Below, piece after piece: positions 53,034 through 61,064 of a DNA stretch of 64,000 bases. Under the pieces are notes generated by a model. That model was not told the DNA's origin and did no database searches. It worked only from the letters and a program-made list of their open reading frames with translations. Where the stretch lies: assembly GCF_004364865.1 (NCBI RefSeq), contig NZ_SOAU01000001.1:1116001-1180000 (forward strand), in the 5' to 3' direction. The first letter of the stretch is position 1. The number at the start of each line of letters is the position of its first letter. Both the position numbers and the translations under genes were made by a program. The DNA comes from Ilumatobacter fluminis. Lineage in GTDB: Bacteria > Actinomycetota > Acidimicrobiia > Acidimicrobiales > Ilumatobacteraceae.

Positions 53034-53117
53034 GTCGGTTGAGGTCAGACCCCAACCGACGGGGTGACTCGGACCACGCCCTGCTGGGCGGTCGGTTGGG
53101 GTCTGACCTCAACCGAC
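53034..53117. repeat. Perfect 27-bp inverted repeat with hairpins inside each arm
   Basis: Arms 53034-53060 and 53091-53117 are perfect reverse complements around a 30-nt loop. Each arm is itself bounded by GTCGGTTG and CAACCGAC, so each can fold into an eight-base-pair hairpin, and the whole can form a cruciform. It lies just after the DUF368 gene and before the molybdoenzyme gene, both on the minus strand. It could end the DUF368 transcript or be a mobile REP-type element. Confidence 0.85.
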
Positions 53118-53127
53118 GGGTCTGGAC

Positions 53128-54042
53128 TCAGGCGATGGGGTCGGCCTTGTCGAGGCGGGTGGCGACGAGTTCGACGCCGATCACGAGGACGGCGCCGGCG
53201 ACGGCGAGCAGGATCGGCACGAGCACGTCGCCCGAGGGCGAACCGAGCTCGGTCGTCGCGGTGCCGCCGGGCCATGCCCACAGCACGCGCAGCGACCCGA
53301 GCATCAACCCGATCATCGCCGACATCACGAGATCGTGATGGTGCTCGAGCGCCCAGTTGAGCCCGGTGGAGAACAGTGCCAAGCCGATCACGCAGCCGAT
53401 GCCGAAGGCGGCGAGCGAGGTGAAGTCGCGATCGTTCACGGCGCCCAGCACCTCGGTGTACATGCCGAGCATGACGAGGATGAACGAGCCGGAGATGCCG
53501 GGCAGGATCATGGCGCAGATCGCGATCGCTCCGGCGCCGAGGAAGATCCACGGCGAACGGGTGACGACTTCGGCGGCGTCGTCGGCGACCTCGGTGTTGT
53601 TGCGCAGTCCGAGCACGAGGAACAGCACGAGGCCGACCACGAGCATCACGGAGAACTCGCGAGGCGACTTCTGGCGGACCAGTCGCCACGCCACCGTGAT
53701 CGAGCCGACGACGAGGCCGAAGAACAGCCCGGCCATGCGAACGGGCTGCTCGTGCAGCAGGGTCTCGATGATCGACGACAGGGCGGCGATCGCCACCAGG
53801 ATCCCGGCGAGCAGCGACAACAGCCAGACCCACTCGACCTTGCGCAGCGACGGCACCACTTCGGAGAACCGGCCTCGCAGGACCTCCTTCAGCACGTGCG
53901 CGCCGGCGTGGACGTTGCGGATCAGGCGCTCGTAGATCCCGAGCACCAGCGCCACCGTGCCACCGGAGACGCCCGGCACGATGTCGGCAGCACCCATCGC
54001 GAAACCGCGACCGGCTTGAGCGAGAGGCGTCGGGATCGGCAC
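53128..54042 (-). CDS. popT: DUF368 polyprenyl-phosphate transporter, PopT type
   Basis: The 304-residue polytopic membrane protein begins GFAMGAADIVPGVSGGTVALVLGIYERLI and has the second ILPGISGSFILVMLGMYTEVLGAV repeat, both diagnostic of DUF368. Members named PopT recycle undecaprenyl phosphate, the lipid carrier for cell-wall precursors, across the membrane. GTG 54042 is eight bases from TAGCCT. A long inverted repeat follows the gene. Confidence 0.92.
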   Translation of the reverse strand: MPIPTPLAQAGRGFAMGAADIVPGVSGGTVALVLGIYERLIRNVHAGAHVLKEVLRGRFSEVVPSLRKVEWVWLLSLLAGILVAIAALSSIIETLLHEQPVRMAGLFFGLVVGSITVAWRLVRQKSPREFSVMLVVGLVLFLVLGLRNNTEVADDAAEVVTRSPWIFLGAGAIAICAMILPGISGSFILVMLGMYTEVLGAVNDRDFTSLAAFGIGCVIGLALFSTGLNWALEHHHDLVMSAMIGLMLGSLRVLWAWPGGTATTELGSPSGDVLVPILLAVAGAVLVIGVELVATRLDKADPIA

Positions 54043-54050
54043 GATCGGTG

Positions 54051-54056
54051 AGGCTA
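54051..54056 (-). promoter_or_regulatory. Candidate -10 for leaderless popT
   Basis: Minus-strand TAGCCT lies eight bases before GTG 54042 and there is no ribosome binding site. Confidence 0.5.
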
Positions 54057-54063
54057 TCCGACG

Positions 54064-55122
54064 CTACGACGGGCCGGCCGGGATCGTCACCACGAGCAGC
54101 AGGCAGTCGTCGGACGGGTCGAGGAAGCGGTGCGGCAGCCCAGACGGCACGGCGACGCTGCTCCCGGCGGTGAGGAGGACGGCGGGCCGTCCCTCGATCG
54201 CGAACCGCAGGCTCCCGTCGAGCACTACGATCAGCGCGAACTGTGTGTCGAACGCGAGGAGTTCGTCGGGAATGTCGCCGGTGCCGGACGGACGCACGAG
54301 GCGAACGCCGGCGTAGCCGTTCGTGCCGGTCGCCACGCCGGTATCGCATGCCTCCCAGCCGGGGATCCGCCCGGGCTCCCACCGGGCGTCGGCGTGGACG
54401 TGTCGGACGAATCGTTGGCCGTCCCACTGGTGTTCGGCAGGCAGCAGTTCGTCGGGGAGCGGATGCTCCCAATCGGCGATCGTCTCGTGTTCGGCGGGAC
54501 AGCCGACCTCGACCACCTCGAGCCCGGGTGATGCCTCGAGAACCCGGTGACGGATGCCGGGCGGCTGGGTCACGACGTCGCCGGGGTGCATGACGAATGG
54601 TTCACCCTGGCCCTCGTAGACGACCTTCACCCACCCGGTCTTCACGGCGATCATCTGGAACCGCACCCGGTGGTAGTGCACGTAGTCGGGCACCGGCCCG
54701 CCGTCCGGGATGGTGATGATCGACCCGATGTAGCGGCCGCCCCAGCGATCGGGGATCAGGTCGTGGTAGCGCATCCCGGCGCGACCGGCCGGTCCGGAAT
54801 CCTCGTGGTGTCGGATGGTCAACGTCGGATGACATTCCGGCATGTCGATGCCCGAGTCGGGGGTCGTGAACGACACGCGCGTGCCGCCCGGCAACCGGAC
54901 CGGTCCGCGGGGCGCGTCGACGGTCAGGAGGAGTTCGGTCGGTCGGGACGGGACCCCGGCCTCGAGCCGGAGGGTCGCCTCGTCACGCGATACGACCGCC
55001 GTGGTGGGCGCGTCGGCGGGAAAGATCTGCTCGACACGAAACCCGTAGTCGTCGAGCAGCGCCGCCAGATCGTCCTCGAAGCGGTCGGTCGTGACGACCA
55101 CCTGCGTCCCTCGTTCCCCCAT
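54064..55122 (-). CDS. Two-domain cupin protein
   Basis: The 352-residue protein is probably a bicupin. An N-terminal Rossmann-like or linker part of about 100 residues precedes a first barrel (DYVHYHRVRFQMIAVKTGWVKVVYEGQG, then PGDVVTQPPGIRHRV, with paired His and Glu) and a second (FDTQFALIVVLDGSLRFAIEG, GSSVAVPSGLPHRFLDP). The reaction is unknown. Metal-dependent dioxygenases and sugar isomerases share this fold. ATG 55122 is supported by TACCAT six bases upstream. Confidence 0.75.
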   Translation of the reverse strand: MGERGTQVVVTTDRFEDDLAALLDDYGFRVEQIFPADAPTTAVVSRDEATLRLEAGVPSRPTELLLTVDAPRGPVRLPGGTRVSFTTPDSGIDMPECHPTLTIRHHEDSGPAGRAGMRYHDLIPDRWGGRYIGSIITIPDGGPVPDYVHYHRVRFQMIAVKTGWVKVVYEGQGEPFVMHPGDVVTQPPGIRHRVLEASPGLEVVEVGCPAEHETIADWEHPLPDELLPAEHQWDGQRFVRHVHADARWEPGRIPGWEACDTGVATGTNGYAGVRLVRPSGTGDIPDELLAFDTQFALIVVLDGSLRFAIEGRPAVLLTAGSSVAVPSGLPHRFLDPSDDCLLLVVTIPAGPS

Positions 55123-55128
55123 GGGCGC

Positions 55129-55134
55129 ATGGTA
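55129..55134 (-). promoter_or_regulatory. Candidate -10 for leaderless bicupin gene
   Basis: Minus-strand TACCAT lies six bases before ATG 55122 and no ribosome binding site is visible. Confidence 0.5.
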
Positions 55135-55170
55135 GGTGAGCGTCGATGTCGCCGACCGGATCGGATCGGC

Positions 55171-55923
55171 TCACGACCACCAGAGGCTGTGTCGCATCGC
55201 GAGGCCCGATGCGACCACGAGCACGGTGCACTCGACGACCTGTTCGATCGCGCCGAGAACGTCGCCGGCGAGACCACCGATCTTGCGAACCGAGAGCACG
55301 ACGACCGCAGCCGTTCCGACGACGGCGCCGCCCACCAACGGCAGCACCCACCATCCGGTCGCGAGCGTCGCGATGCCGACGCCGGTGATGCCGCAGACCA
55401 CGGCTGCGACCGGCGCGAGATCTCGGCCCGCCGACGCCCCGAGGCCGCTCTCGCTGGCCGGCGGTGCTGCCTTCATCGCAACGACGGCTGCTGTGCGGCC
55501 GAGTGTGTGTGCAGCGACGAAGGCGGCGAACACCGATGCCGCGGACACGATCGACGCTGCGGCCACGACTCGCACCACGATCGACGACGCGAGTGCTGCG
55601 ACGCCGTACGTGCCGTGTCGCGAGTCCTTGAGGATCTCGAGCCGGCGTTCGACCGTGACGCCGCCCCCGAAGGCATCAGCGATGTCGGCCAGCCCGTCCT
55701 CGTGGAACGCGCCGGTGATCGACAGGCCGGTCACCACCGCGAGTGCGGCAGCGACGGAGACCGGCACGAGTTCGCCGAGGCCGGCGGCGACTCCACCGAC
55801 GACCACGCCGATGAGGGCGCCCACCACCGGGAACCACGGCAGGACTCGCTCGTGGGGGATGGCCGACGAGGTGCGGACTGGGATCCGGGTGAGGAACTGG
55901 ACGGCTCCGACAAATCCGCTCAT
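55171..55923 (-). CDS. cobS: Adenosylcobinamide-GDP ribazoletransferase (cobalamin synthase)
   Basis: The 250-residue integral membrane enzyme joins alpha-ribazole (phosphate) to adenosylcobinamide-GDP, the last step in cobalamin nucleotide-loop assembly. It has the FLTRIPV start and the catalytic GAFHEDGLADIADAFGGG motif with the SRHGTYG segment that follows, all family signatures. Its start overlaps cobU by four bases in a cobO-cobU-cobS operon. Confidence 0.95.
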   Translation of the reverse strand: MSGFVGAVQFLTRIPVRTSSAIPHERVLPWFPVVGALIGVVVGGVAAGLGELVPVSVAAALAVVTGLSITGAFHEDGLADIADAFGGGVTVERRLEILKDSRHGTYGVAALASSIVVRVVAAASIVSAASVFAAFVAAHTLGRTAAVVAMKAAPPASESGLGASAGRDLAPVAAVVCGITGVGIATLATGWWVLPLVGGAVVGTAAVVVLSVRKIGGLAGDVLGAIEQVVECTVLVVASGLAMRHSLWWS

Positions 55924-56462
55924 GCGAGCTCGTCCGGCTCGTGGAGTGGCAGCGCACGTCCTGCGACGATCAGCAGCGCTCGCTCCGACGCCGACACCCA
56001 GCGCTGGTTCACCCGGCCGAGCGCGTCGCGGTAGGCGCGGCCGAGTTCGGATGGCGGCACGATGCCGAGCCCGACTTCGTTCGTCACCACGATCGTCGCA
56101 CCGTCGCGGGCGAGCGAGGCCTCGACGGCGTCATCGGCGCAGGCGAGCACGTCGGCCTCGCCGTGACCGTGATGCATGAGGTTGCCCACCCACGTGGTGA
56201 TGCAATCGATCACGATCACGCCGCGGTCGATCGCTCGGATCGCTCCGGCGAGGTCGATCTCCTCCTCGACGGTCGACCAGGTGGCGGGTCGGTCGGCTCG
56301 GTGTCGGGCGATGCGTGCCTCCAGGTCGAGGTCGCCGTCGATGCGCGGACTCGTCGCCAGGTACGTCACCGGTTCGCCGCCGACACCGGCGAGCCGCTCG
56401 GCGAACGAGGTCTTGCCGGCGCGCGCCCCGCCGAGCAGGACGGTGATTCGGGCGCCGCTCAC
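55920..56462 (-). CDS. cobU: Adenosylcobinamide kinase / guanylyltransferase
   Basis: The 180-residue bifunctional enzyme phosphorylates adenosylcobinamide and transfers GMP. P-loop GGARAGKTSFAERLA lies at about residues 11-25. The substrate-loop RIARHRADRPATWSTVEE contains the guanylylated His region. The NEVGLGIVPPSELGRAYRDALGRVNQ segment is the family signature. It lies 7 bp after cobO and overlaps cobS. Confidence 0.96.
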   Translation of the reverse strand: MSGARITVLLGGARAGKTSFAERLAGVGGEPVTYLATSPRIDGDLDLEARIARHRADRPATWSTVEEEIDLAGAIRAIDRGVIVIDCITTWVGNLMHHGHGEADVLACADDAVEASLARDGATIVVTNEVGLGIVPPSELGRAYRDALGRVNQRWVSASERALLIVAGRALPLHEPDELA

Positions 56463-56469
56463 CGTGCGC

Positions 56470-57048
56470 TCAGTAGTCGATGCCGCGCTTGGCCCGGATG
56501 CCGGCCTGGTATGCGTGCTTGACCTCGCGCATCTCGGTCACCGTGTCGGCCAACTCGACGATCTCCGCAGGGGCGTCGCGTCCGGTGACGACCACGTTGA
56601 CGTGATCGGGGCGGTTCCGGATCGTGGCGACGACGTCGTCGAGATCGATCCAGCCCCACGAGCACAGATAGGTGAGTTCGTCGAGGAGCACCAGCTTGTA
56701 GTCGCCCGACTCGATCACCGTCTTGGCGGTGTTCCACCCCTCGCGGGCGTGGGCCTTGTCGACCTCGAGGTCGTCGCTGTCCCAGGTGAAGCCGTCGCCG
56801 AACGAATGCCAGTCGACACCGAGCTGTCGGCCGATCTTCTCCTCGCCGACCTTCCAGTCGCCGGACTTGATGAATTGGCAGACGGCGACCGGCCAATCGG
56901 CGGCGAGCGCCCGCATCATCACCCCGAACGCGGCCGAGCTCTTGCCCTTGCCGTTGCCGGTGTTGACGAGCACCAGCGACGGCGCACTGCGCAGGCCGTC
57001 GGGCCGTGGATCGTCGGTGAGCGCGTCGGTCGTCTCGGCGTCTGACAT
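56470..57048 (-). CDS. cobO: Corrinoid adenosyltransferase, CobO type
   Basis: The 192-residue ATP:cob(I)alamin adenosyltransferase attaches the upper ligand. It has P-loop NTGNGKGKSSAAFG at about residues 28-41, the LDELTYLCSWGWID and TGRDAPAEIVELADTVTEM segments of the CobA/CobO family, and a C-terminus ending AKRGIDY. ATG 57048 was chosen because TATGCT lies seven bases before it, which fits a leaderless mRNA. A longer N-terminus from ATG 57060 is possible. It is divergent from the B12 riboswitch and is therefore not under its control. Confidence 0.95.
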   Translation of the reverse strand: MSDAETTDALTDDPRPDGLRSAPSLVLVNTGNGKGKSSAAFGVMMRALAADWPVAVCQFIKSGDWKVGEEKIGRQLGVDWHSFGDGFTWDSDDLEVDKAHAREGWNTAKTVIESGDYKLVLLDELTYLCSWGWIDLDDVVATIRNRPDHVNVVVTGRDAPAEIVELADTVTEMREVKHAYQAGIRAKRGIDY

Positions 57049-57055
57049 GGCTGCG

Positions 57056-57061
57056 AGCATA
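57056..57061 (-). promoter_or_regulatory. Candidate -10 for leaderless cobO
   Basis: Minus-strand TATGCT lies seven bases before ATG 57048. Confidence 0.5.
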
Positions 57062-57070
57062 CGAAGACGG

Positions 57071-57101
57071 TTGCCGACGCGCATCACGTCGCCGCTACAG
57101 T
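57071..57101 (+). promoter_or_regulatory. Candidate promoter of the cobalamin-riboswitch operon
   Basis: TTGCCG (57071-57076) and TACAGT (57096-57101), with a 19-bp spacer, would start transcription just before the aptamer. Confidence 0.4.
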
Positions 57102-57271
57102 GCTGGCTGCACGGTTGGTGCGAAGTCCGGTGGGAGTCCGGCGCTGTCCCGCAACGGTGATGTCGACGAGGCCCGAGAGGGCGTCGATCGAACGAGCCCG
57201 GTCGAACCCTCCCGTCGCGCGAAACCCAGACCCTCGAGGCAAGGGCGGTTCGCAGGCCGGTCACACCGGTC
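57102..57271 (+). promoter_or_regulatory. Cobalamin riboswitch
   Basis: The plus strand has the cobalamin aptamer core: GAAGTCCGGTGGGAGTCCGG, then CGCTGTCCCGCAACGGTGA (the B12-box region) and the downstream GAGCCCGGTCGAACCCTCC and CCAGACC segments. A CCGGT/ACCGG hairpin follows at 57257-57269. It precedes the B12 uptake and late cobalamin genes, which is the expected genomic context. The exact ends are approximate. Confidence 0.85.
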
Positions 57272-57284
57272 GCTGACCCACTTG

Positions 57285-57302
57285 TCCTCCCAACGTGGAG
57301 GA
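57285..57302 (+). promoter_or_regulatory. Hairpin sequestering the btuF ribosome binding site
   Basis: TCCTCC (57285-57290) can pair with GGAGGA (57297-57302) across a CAACGT loop. GGAGG is the btuF ribosome binding site, seven bases before the ATG at 57309. This fits a translational-off expression platform used when B12 is bound. Confidence 0.65.
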
Positions 57303-57308
57303 ACTTCC

Positions 57309-58337
57309 ATGCAACATCGACTGCTGGCCGGCATCGTCGGCCTGTCCCTCGTCGTGGCCGCGTGCGGCGACGACTCGTCGACCGACACCGCCGACACGAC
57401 CGACACCGTCGCCGACTCGACCGTCGCGACGACCGAGGCACCGGCCGACACGACGGTGCCGACGACACCCGACACCACCACCCCGGACACGACCACACCC
57501 GACACGACGCCGGCGACGACGGCTCCGACGCCGGACACGACCGAGCCGTCCGACGACGAACTGCGCCTGCTGTCGCTGTCGCCCGCACTGACCGAGATGG
57601 TCTTCGCGATCGGCGCCGACGACCTGCTGGTTGCCGTCGACTCGTTCTCGAACTACCCGCCCGAGGCGATGGAGCTCCCGAACGAGCTGTCGGCGTACGA
57701 GCCGAACGTCGAAGCGATCGCCGGCTACGAGCCCGACGTCGTCCTGATCTCGGGCGACTTCACCGGTCTCGGCGACCAGCTCGAGCCGCTCGGGATCGAG
57801 GTGTGGGACGGTCCGGCCGCCACCACGCTCGACGACACCTACGCCCAGATCGAGGGGCTCGGTGAGCTCACCGGCAACGAGGACGAGGCCGCTGCGGTCG
57901 TCGCCGACATGCAAGCCGACATCGACGAGATCGTCGCGTCGTTGCCGCCGGCACCCGAGCAACCGCTCACGTACTTCCACGAGCTCGGTCCCGAGCTGTA
58001 CACGGCGACCTCCGACACGTTCATCGGTGCCGTCTACGGCTTGCTCGGTCTCGAGAACGTCGCCGATGCCGCCGCCGACGAGACCTCGTACCCGCAGCTG
58101 AACGCCGAGTTCCTGATCGAGGCGAACCCCGATCTGATCTTCCTCGCCGACACGAAGTGCTGTGGCGAGTCGATCGACACCGTGTCCGAGCGCCCGGGCT
58201 GGGACGCCATCGCAGCGGTCGAGAACGGTGCCGTCATCGAGATGGACGACGACATCGCCTCGCGCTGGGGCCCGCGCATCGTCGAGTACCTGCAGGCGGC
58301 AGCCGACGCCGTCCAGGCGCAGCTCGCAGCGGCCTGA
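57309..58337 (+). CDS. btuF: Vitamin B12 ABC transporter solute-binding lipoprotein
   Basis: The 342-residue protein has a lipoprotein signal and lipobox VAAC (Cys19), then a Thr/Pro/Asp-rich tether of about 60 residues. A class III binding fold follows (LRLLSLSPALTEMVFAIGADDLLVAVDSFSNYPPEA, YEPDVVLISGDF and NPDLIFLADTKCCGE) of the BtuF family. ATG 57309 is set by the GGAGG site that the riboswitch hairpin hides. The longer TTG-started frame would include that site. It binds B12 outside the membrane. Confidence 0.9.
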   Translation: MQHRLLAGIVGLSLVVAACGDDSSTDTADTTDTVADSTVATTEAPADTTVPTTPDTTTPDTTTPDTTPATTAPTPDTTEPSDDELRLLSLSPALTEMVFAIGADDLLVAVDSFSNYPPEAMELPNELSAYEPNVEAIAGYEPDVVLISGDFTGLGDQLEPLGIEVWDGPAATTLDDTYAQIEGLGELTGNEDEAAAVVADMQADIDEIVASLPPAPEQPLTYFHELGPELYTATSDTFIGAVYGLLGLENVADAAADETSYPQLNAEFLIEANPDLIFLADTKCCGESIDTVSERPGWDAIAAVENGAVIEMDDDIASRWGPRIVEYLQAAADAVQAQLAAA

Positions 58338-58345
58338 TCGAACTC

Positions 58346-59389
58346 ATGGCGACGAAGCGACTCGGACCGGTCGGGTGGTACCTGACCGCGGCCGCGTCGC
58401 TCCTCGTCGCGATCATGATCGGCGCGATGGTCGGCCCCGCCGGCCCGCCCGCGTGGCGGGTGCCGCTGGCGTTCATCGACCACCTGCCGTTCATCGACAT
58501 CGACTCCGGCGTCAGCGACTCGGAGTGGGCGATCATCTGGCAGATCCGGATGCCGCGCGTGATCCTCGGCGGTCTCGTCGGAGGCATGCTCGCTGTAGCC
58601 GGGTCGAGCTATCAGGGCGTGTTCCGGAACCCGCTCGTCGACCCGTATCTCCTGGGCGCGGCGTCCGGTGCCGGATTGGGTGCCACGATCGCGCTCACCG
58701 TCGGCCGCAGCGCGACCGAGTCGTGGAGTTTCGACCCGGTGGTCGCGGTCGCCTTCATCGTGTCGGTCGTGACGGTCCTGGTCACCTACCTGGTGGGCGG
58801 TGCGTTCGGCGGCCGAGCCCAGTCGGGCGCCACCCTCGTGTTGGCCGGCGTCGCCGTGGTCAGCTTCACGACGGCGATCCAGACGTTCCTGCTCCAGCGC
58901 AACGTCGATCGGGTCCAGGAGGTCTACTCGTGGATCCTCGGTCGCCTCTCCACCGCCACCTGGGCCGACGTGACGCTCGTGCTCCCGTACGTCGCCATCA
59001 GCGTGCTCGTGCTGATGCTGCATCGTCGCCACCTCGACGTCATGCGAGTCGGTGACGACGAGGCGGCGACGCTCGGCATGAACGTCCGACGGACACGGCT
59101 GATCATCATCGTCGCCGCCACCCTCGGCACCGCGGCCGTGGTCAGTGTGAGCGGGCTGATCGGCTTCGTCGGTCTGATCATCCCGCACATGATCCGGCTC
59201 GCCGCCGGCGTGGGATATCGGCGACTGATCCCGCTCTCGTTGATGATCGGCGGCGCGTTCCTCATCCTGGCCGACGTGCCCGGTCGGGTCCTCACGAGCC
59301 CGGCCGAGACACCGATCGGGGTCGTCACGGCCTTCCTCGGCGCGCCGTTCTTCATCGTGCTGCTCCGCACCCGGAGGATCGGGCCGTGA
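58346..59389 (+). CDS. btuC: B12 ABC transporter permease, FecCD/BtuC family
   Basis: The 347-residue, ten-span permease has IWQIRMPRVILGGLVGGMLAVAGSSYQGVFRNPLVDPYLLGAASGAGLG, the FecCD-family signature, and the ATPase-contact GFVGLIIPHMIRLAAG. It forms the channel for B12 (or another cobalt corrinoid) together with the neighbouring ATPase. The operon and riboswitch favour corrinoid over siderophore. Confidence 0.92.
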   Translation: MATKRLGPVGWYLTAAASLLVAIMIGAMVGPAGPPAWRVPLAFIDHLPFIDIDSGVSDSEWAIIWQIRMPRVILGGLVGGMLAVAGSSYQGVFRNPLVDPYLLGAASGAGLGATIALTVGRSATESWSFDPVVAVAFIVSVVTVLVTYLVGGAFGGRAQSGATLVLAGVAVVSFTTAIQTFLLQRNVDRVQEVYSWILGRLSTATWADVTLVLPYVAISVLVLMLHRRHLDVMRVGDDEAATLGMNVRRTRLIIIVAATLGTAAVVSVSGLIGFVGLIIPHMIRLAAGVGYRRLIPLSLMIGGAFLILADVPGRVLTSPAETPIGVVTAFLGAPFFIVLLRTRRIGP

Positions 59390-60171
59390 GTTCGCTCGAA
59401 CTGCGCGACGTCGCCGTCAGCTATGGCGATCACGACGCCCTCGCCCCGTTCTCCGACCGCATCGCGCCCGGGGAGTGGCTCGGGCTGATCGGCCCCAACG
59501 GAGCAGGCAAGTCGACCCTGCTGCGGGCGATCGTCGGCTTGGTCAAGCGGCGCGGTGAGGTCGTGATCGACGGGGCGTCGGTCGACCTGCACTCGTCCCG
59601 GCGCCGCGCGGCGCTCGTCGCGTACGTGCCGCAGGAGCCGATCCTGCCCGACGACATGACTGCGTTCGAGTACGTGCTCCTCGGCCGCACGCCCTACGTC
59701 GGCTACTTCGCCACCGAGTCGAAGCACGATCGGGCCCTCGCACACGACGTGCTCGATCGGCTCGATCTCGGCGACTTCTCGGAGCGCCGGCTGGGCGAGC
59801 TGTCCGGCGGGGAGCGCCAGCGGATCGCGATCGCCCGTGCCCTCGCGCAGGAGGCGCCGGTGCTGCTCCTCGACGAGCCGACGAGTGCGCTCGACATCGG
59901 TCACCAGCAGCAGGCGCTCGAACTCGTCGAACGGCTCCGGCACGAACACGGCCTCACGGTGGTGTCGGCGATGCACGACCTCACGCTCGCCGGCATGTAC
60001 TCCGACCGACTGGTGCTGTTGCACGGCGGTCGGGTCGTCGCGTCGGGCTCGGCGATCGACGTGCTGTCGGCGGAAACGTTGCGCGAGTTCTACGGCGTCC
60101 GGGTCACCGTCCAGCACGAAGACGACGGCACGGTCGTGGTCATCCCGCGTCGCGACGTGCTCGACACGTGA
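59386..60171 (+). CDS. btuD: B12 ABC transporter ATPase
   Basis: The 261-residue ATP-binding subunit has Walker A GPNGAGKSTLL, Q-loop VPQEP, signature LSGGERQRIAIARAL, Walker B VLLLDEPTSALD and the H-loop (SAMHDLTLA). It powers the BtuC-type permease. Its GTG start overlaps the permease stop by four bases (GTGA), and its own stop overlaps cobC the same way. Confidence 0.94.
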   Translation: MSSLELRDVAVSYGDHDALAPFSDRIAPGEWLGLIGPNGAGKSTLLRAIVGLVKRRGEVVIDGASVDLHSSRRRAALVAYVPQEPILPDDMTAFEYVLLGRTPYVGYFATESKHDRALAHDVLDRLDLGDFSERRLGELSGGERQRIAIARALAQEAPVLLLDEPTSALDIGHQQQALELVERLRHEHGLTVVSAMHDLTLAGMYSDRLVLLHGGRVVASGSAIDVLSAETLREFYGVRVTVQHEDDGTVVVIPRRDVLDT

Positions 60172-61064
60172 ACGACCACGGCGGCCGGGTCGTCGCTGCG
60201 GCGAGAGAGCTCGGTTGCGGCGTCGACGACCTGCTCGACCTGTCGGCGAGCCTCAACCCGTTCGCCCCTGACGTGGCCCCCATCGTGGAGCGGGCTGCTC
60301 GCCGGTCGAGGTGGTATCCCGAGGAACGTGCGGCCACCGCAGCGATGGCCGCTGCACTCGGGGAACCCCCTGAACGCGTCGTTCTCACCAACGGAGCGTC
60401 CGAGGCGATCGCGGTCCTGGCGGCGTTGCACCCGGTCGGTGAGGTCGTCGATCCGGAGTTCTCGCAGTACCGCCGTCATCTGGGAGCGATCGAAGTCGGG
60501 GCGCCGCGGTGGCGGAGCAACCCCTCGGCGCCGTGCGGGCGGCTCGCCGCCACGACGGACGAGGCGTTCGTGTGGGACGAGTCGTTCCACGCGTTGGCGG
60601 CCGGCCGCTGGTCGCGCGGCGACTCGTCGTCGTGGCGGCTCGCGTCGCTCACCAAGACCTGGCGGTGCCCCGGCGTCCGGATCGGGTATGTCGTCGCTCC
60701 GACCGCCGGCGACGCCGAACGGTTCCGCGAATCGCGTCCCGAGTGGTCGGTCGGCGCCGCCGCGTGCGCCGTCGTCGAACAGCTGGCCGGGACGAGCGAC
60801 CTCGTCGGCTGGGCGCGCCGTATCGCCGACGCTCGCCGTCATCTGGCCGACGGGCTCGCGGCGCGCGGCCTCGACGTCCGTGAGACCGACGCCAACTGGG
60901 TGCTCGTGCGCGACGGTGGACACCTCGTCGAGCCGCTGTTCCGCCGGCACGTCCTGGTGCGTGAACTGGGCAGCTACGGGTTGCCTGGATGGCTACGCGT
61001 CGCCGTCGCCGACGACGCCGGAACCGATCGCTTCCTCGCGACCGTCGACGAGGTGCTCCGATGA
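60168..61064 (+). CDS. cobC: L-threonine-O-3-phosphate decarboxylase-like aminotransferase
   Basis: The 298-residue fold-type I PLP protein has the SASLNPFAPD start, VLTNGASEAI, and PLP lysine Lys163 in SLTKTWRCPGVRIGY. It is of the CobC/CobD family that makes (R)-1-amino-2-propanol phosphate for the nucleotide loop. It is shorter than the typical Salmonella CobD (364 residues). GTG 60168 overlaps btuD, and cobQ overlaps its end (ATGA). Confidence 0.9.
   Translation: MNDHGGRVVAAARELGCGVDDLLDLSASLNPFAPDVAPIVERAARRSRWYPEERAATAAMAAALGEPPERVVLTNGASEAIAVLAALHPVGEVVDPEFSQYRRHLGAIEVGAPRWRSNPSAPCGRLAATTDEAFVWDESFHALAAGRWSRGDSSSWRLASLTKTWRCPGVRIGYVVAPTAGDAERFRESRPEWSVGAAACAVVEQLAGTSDLVGWARRIADARRHLADGLAARGLDVRETDANWVLVRDGGHLVEPLFRRHVLVRELGSYGLPGWLRVAVADDAGTDRFLATVDEVLR

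Noticed and set aside
50673-53042. Open frame of 789 codons on the plus strand
   Set aside because: It mirrors the molybdopterin oxidoreductase on the minus strand, whose domain motifs are clear. The plus-strand translation has no family features.
54547-56034. Open frame of 495 codons on the plus strand
   Set aside because: It mirrors the bicupin, cobS and cobU genes on the minus strand and has no ribosome binding site or known domains.
57282-57308. TTG start for btuF with nine extra residues
   Set aside because: The extension would place the GGAGG ribosome binding site inside the coding region. ATG 57309 has that site seven bases away and starts the lipoprotein signal.
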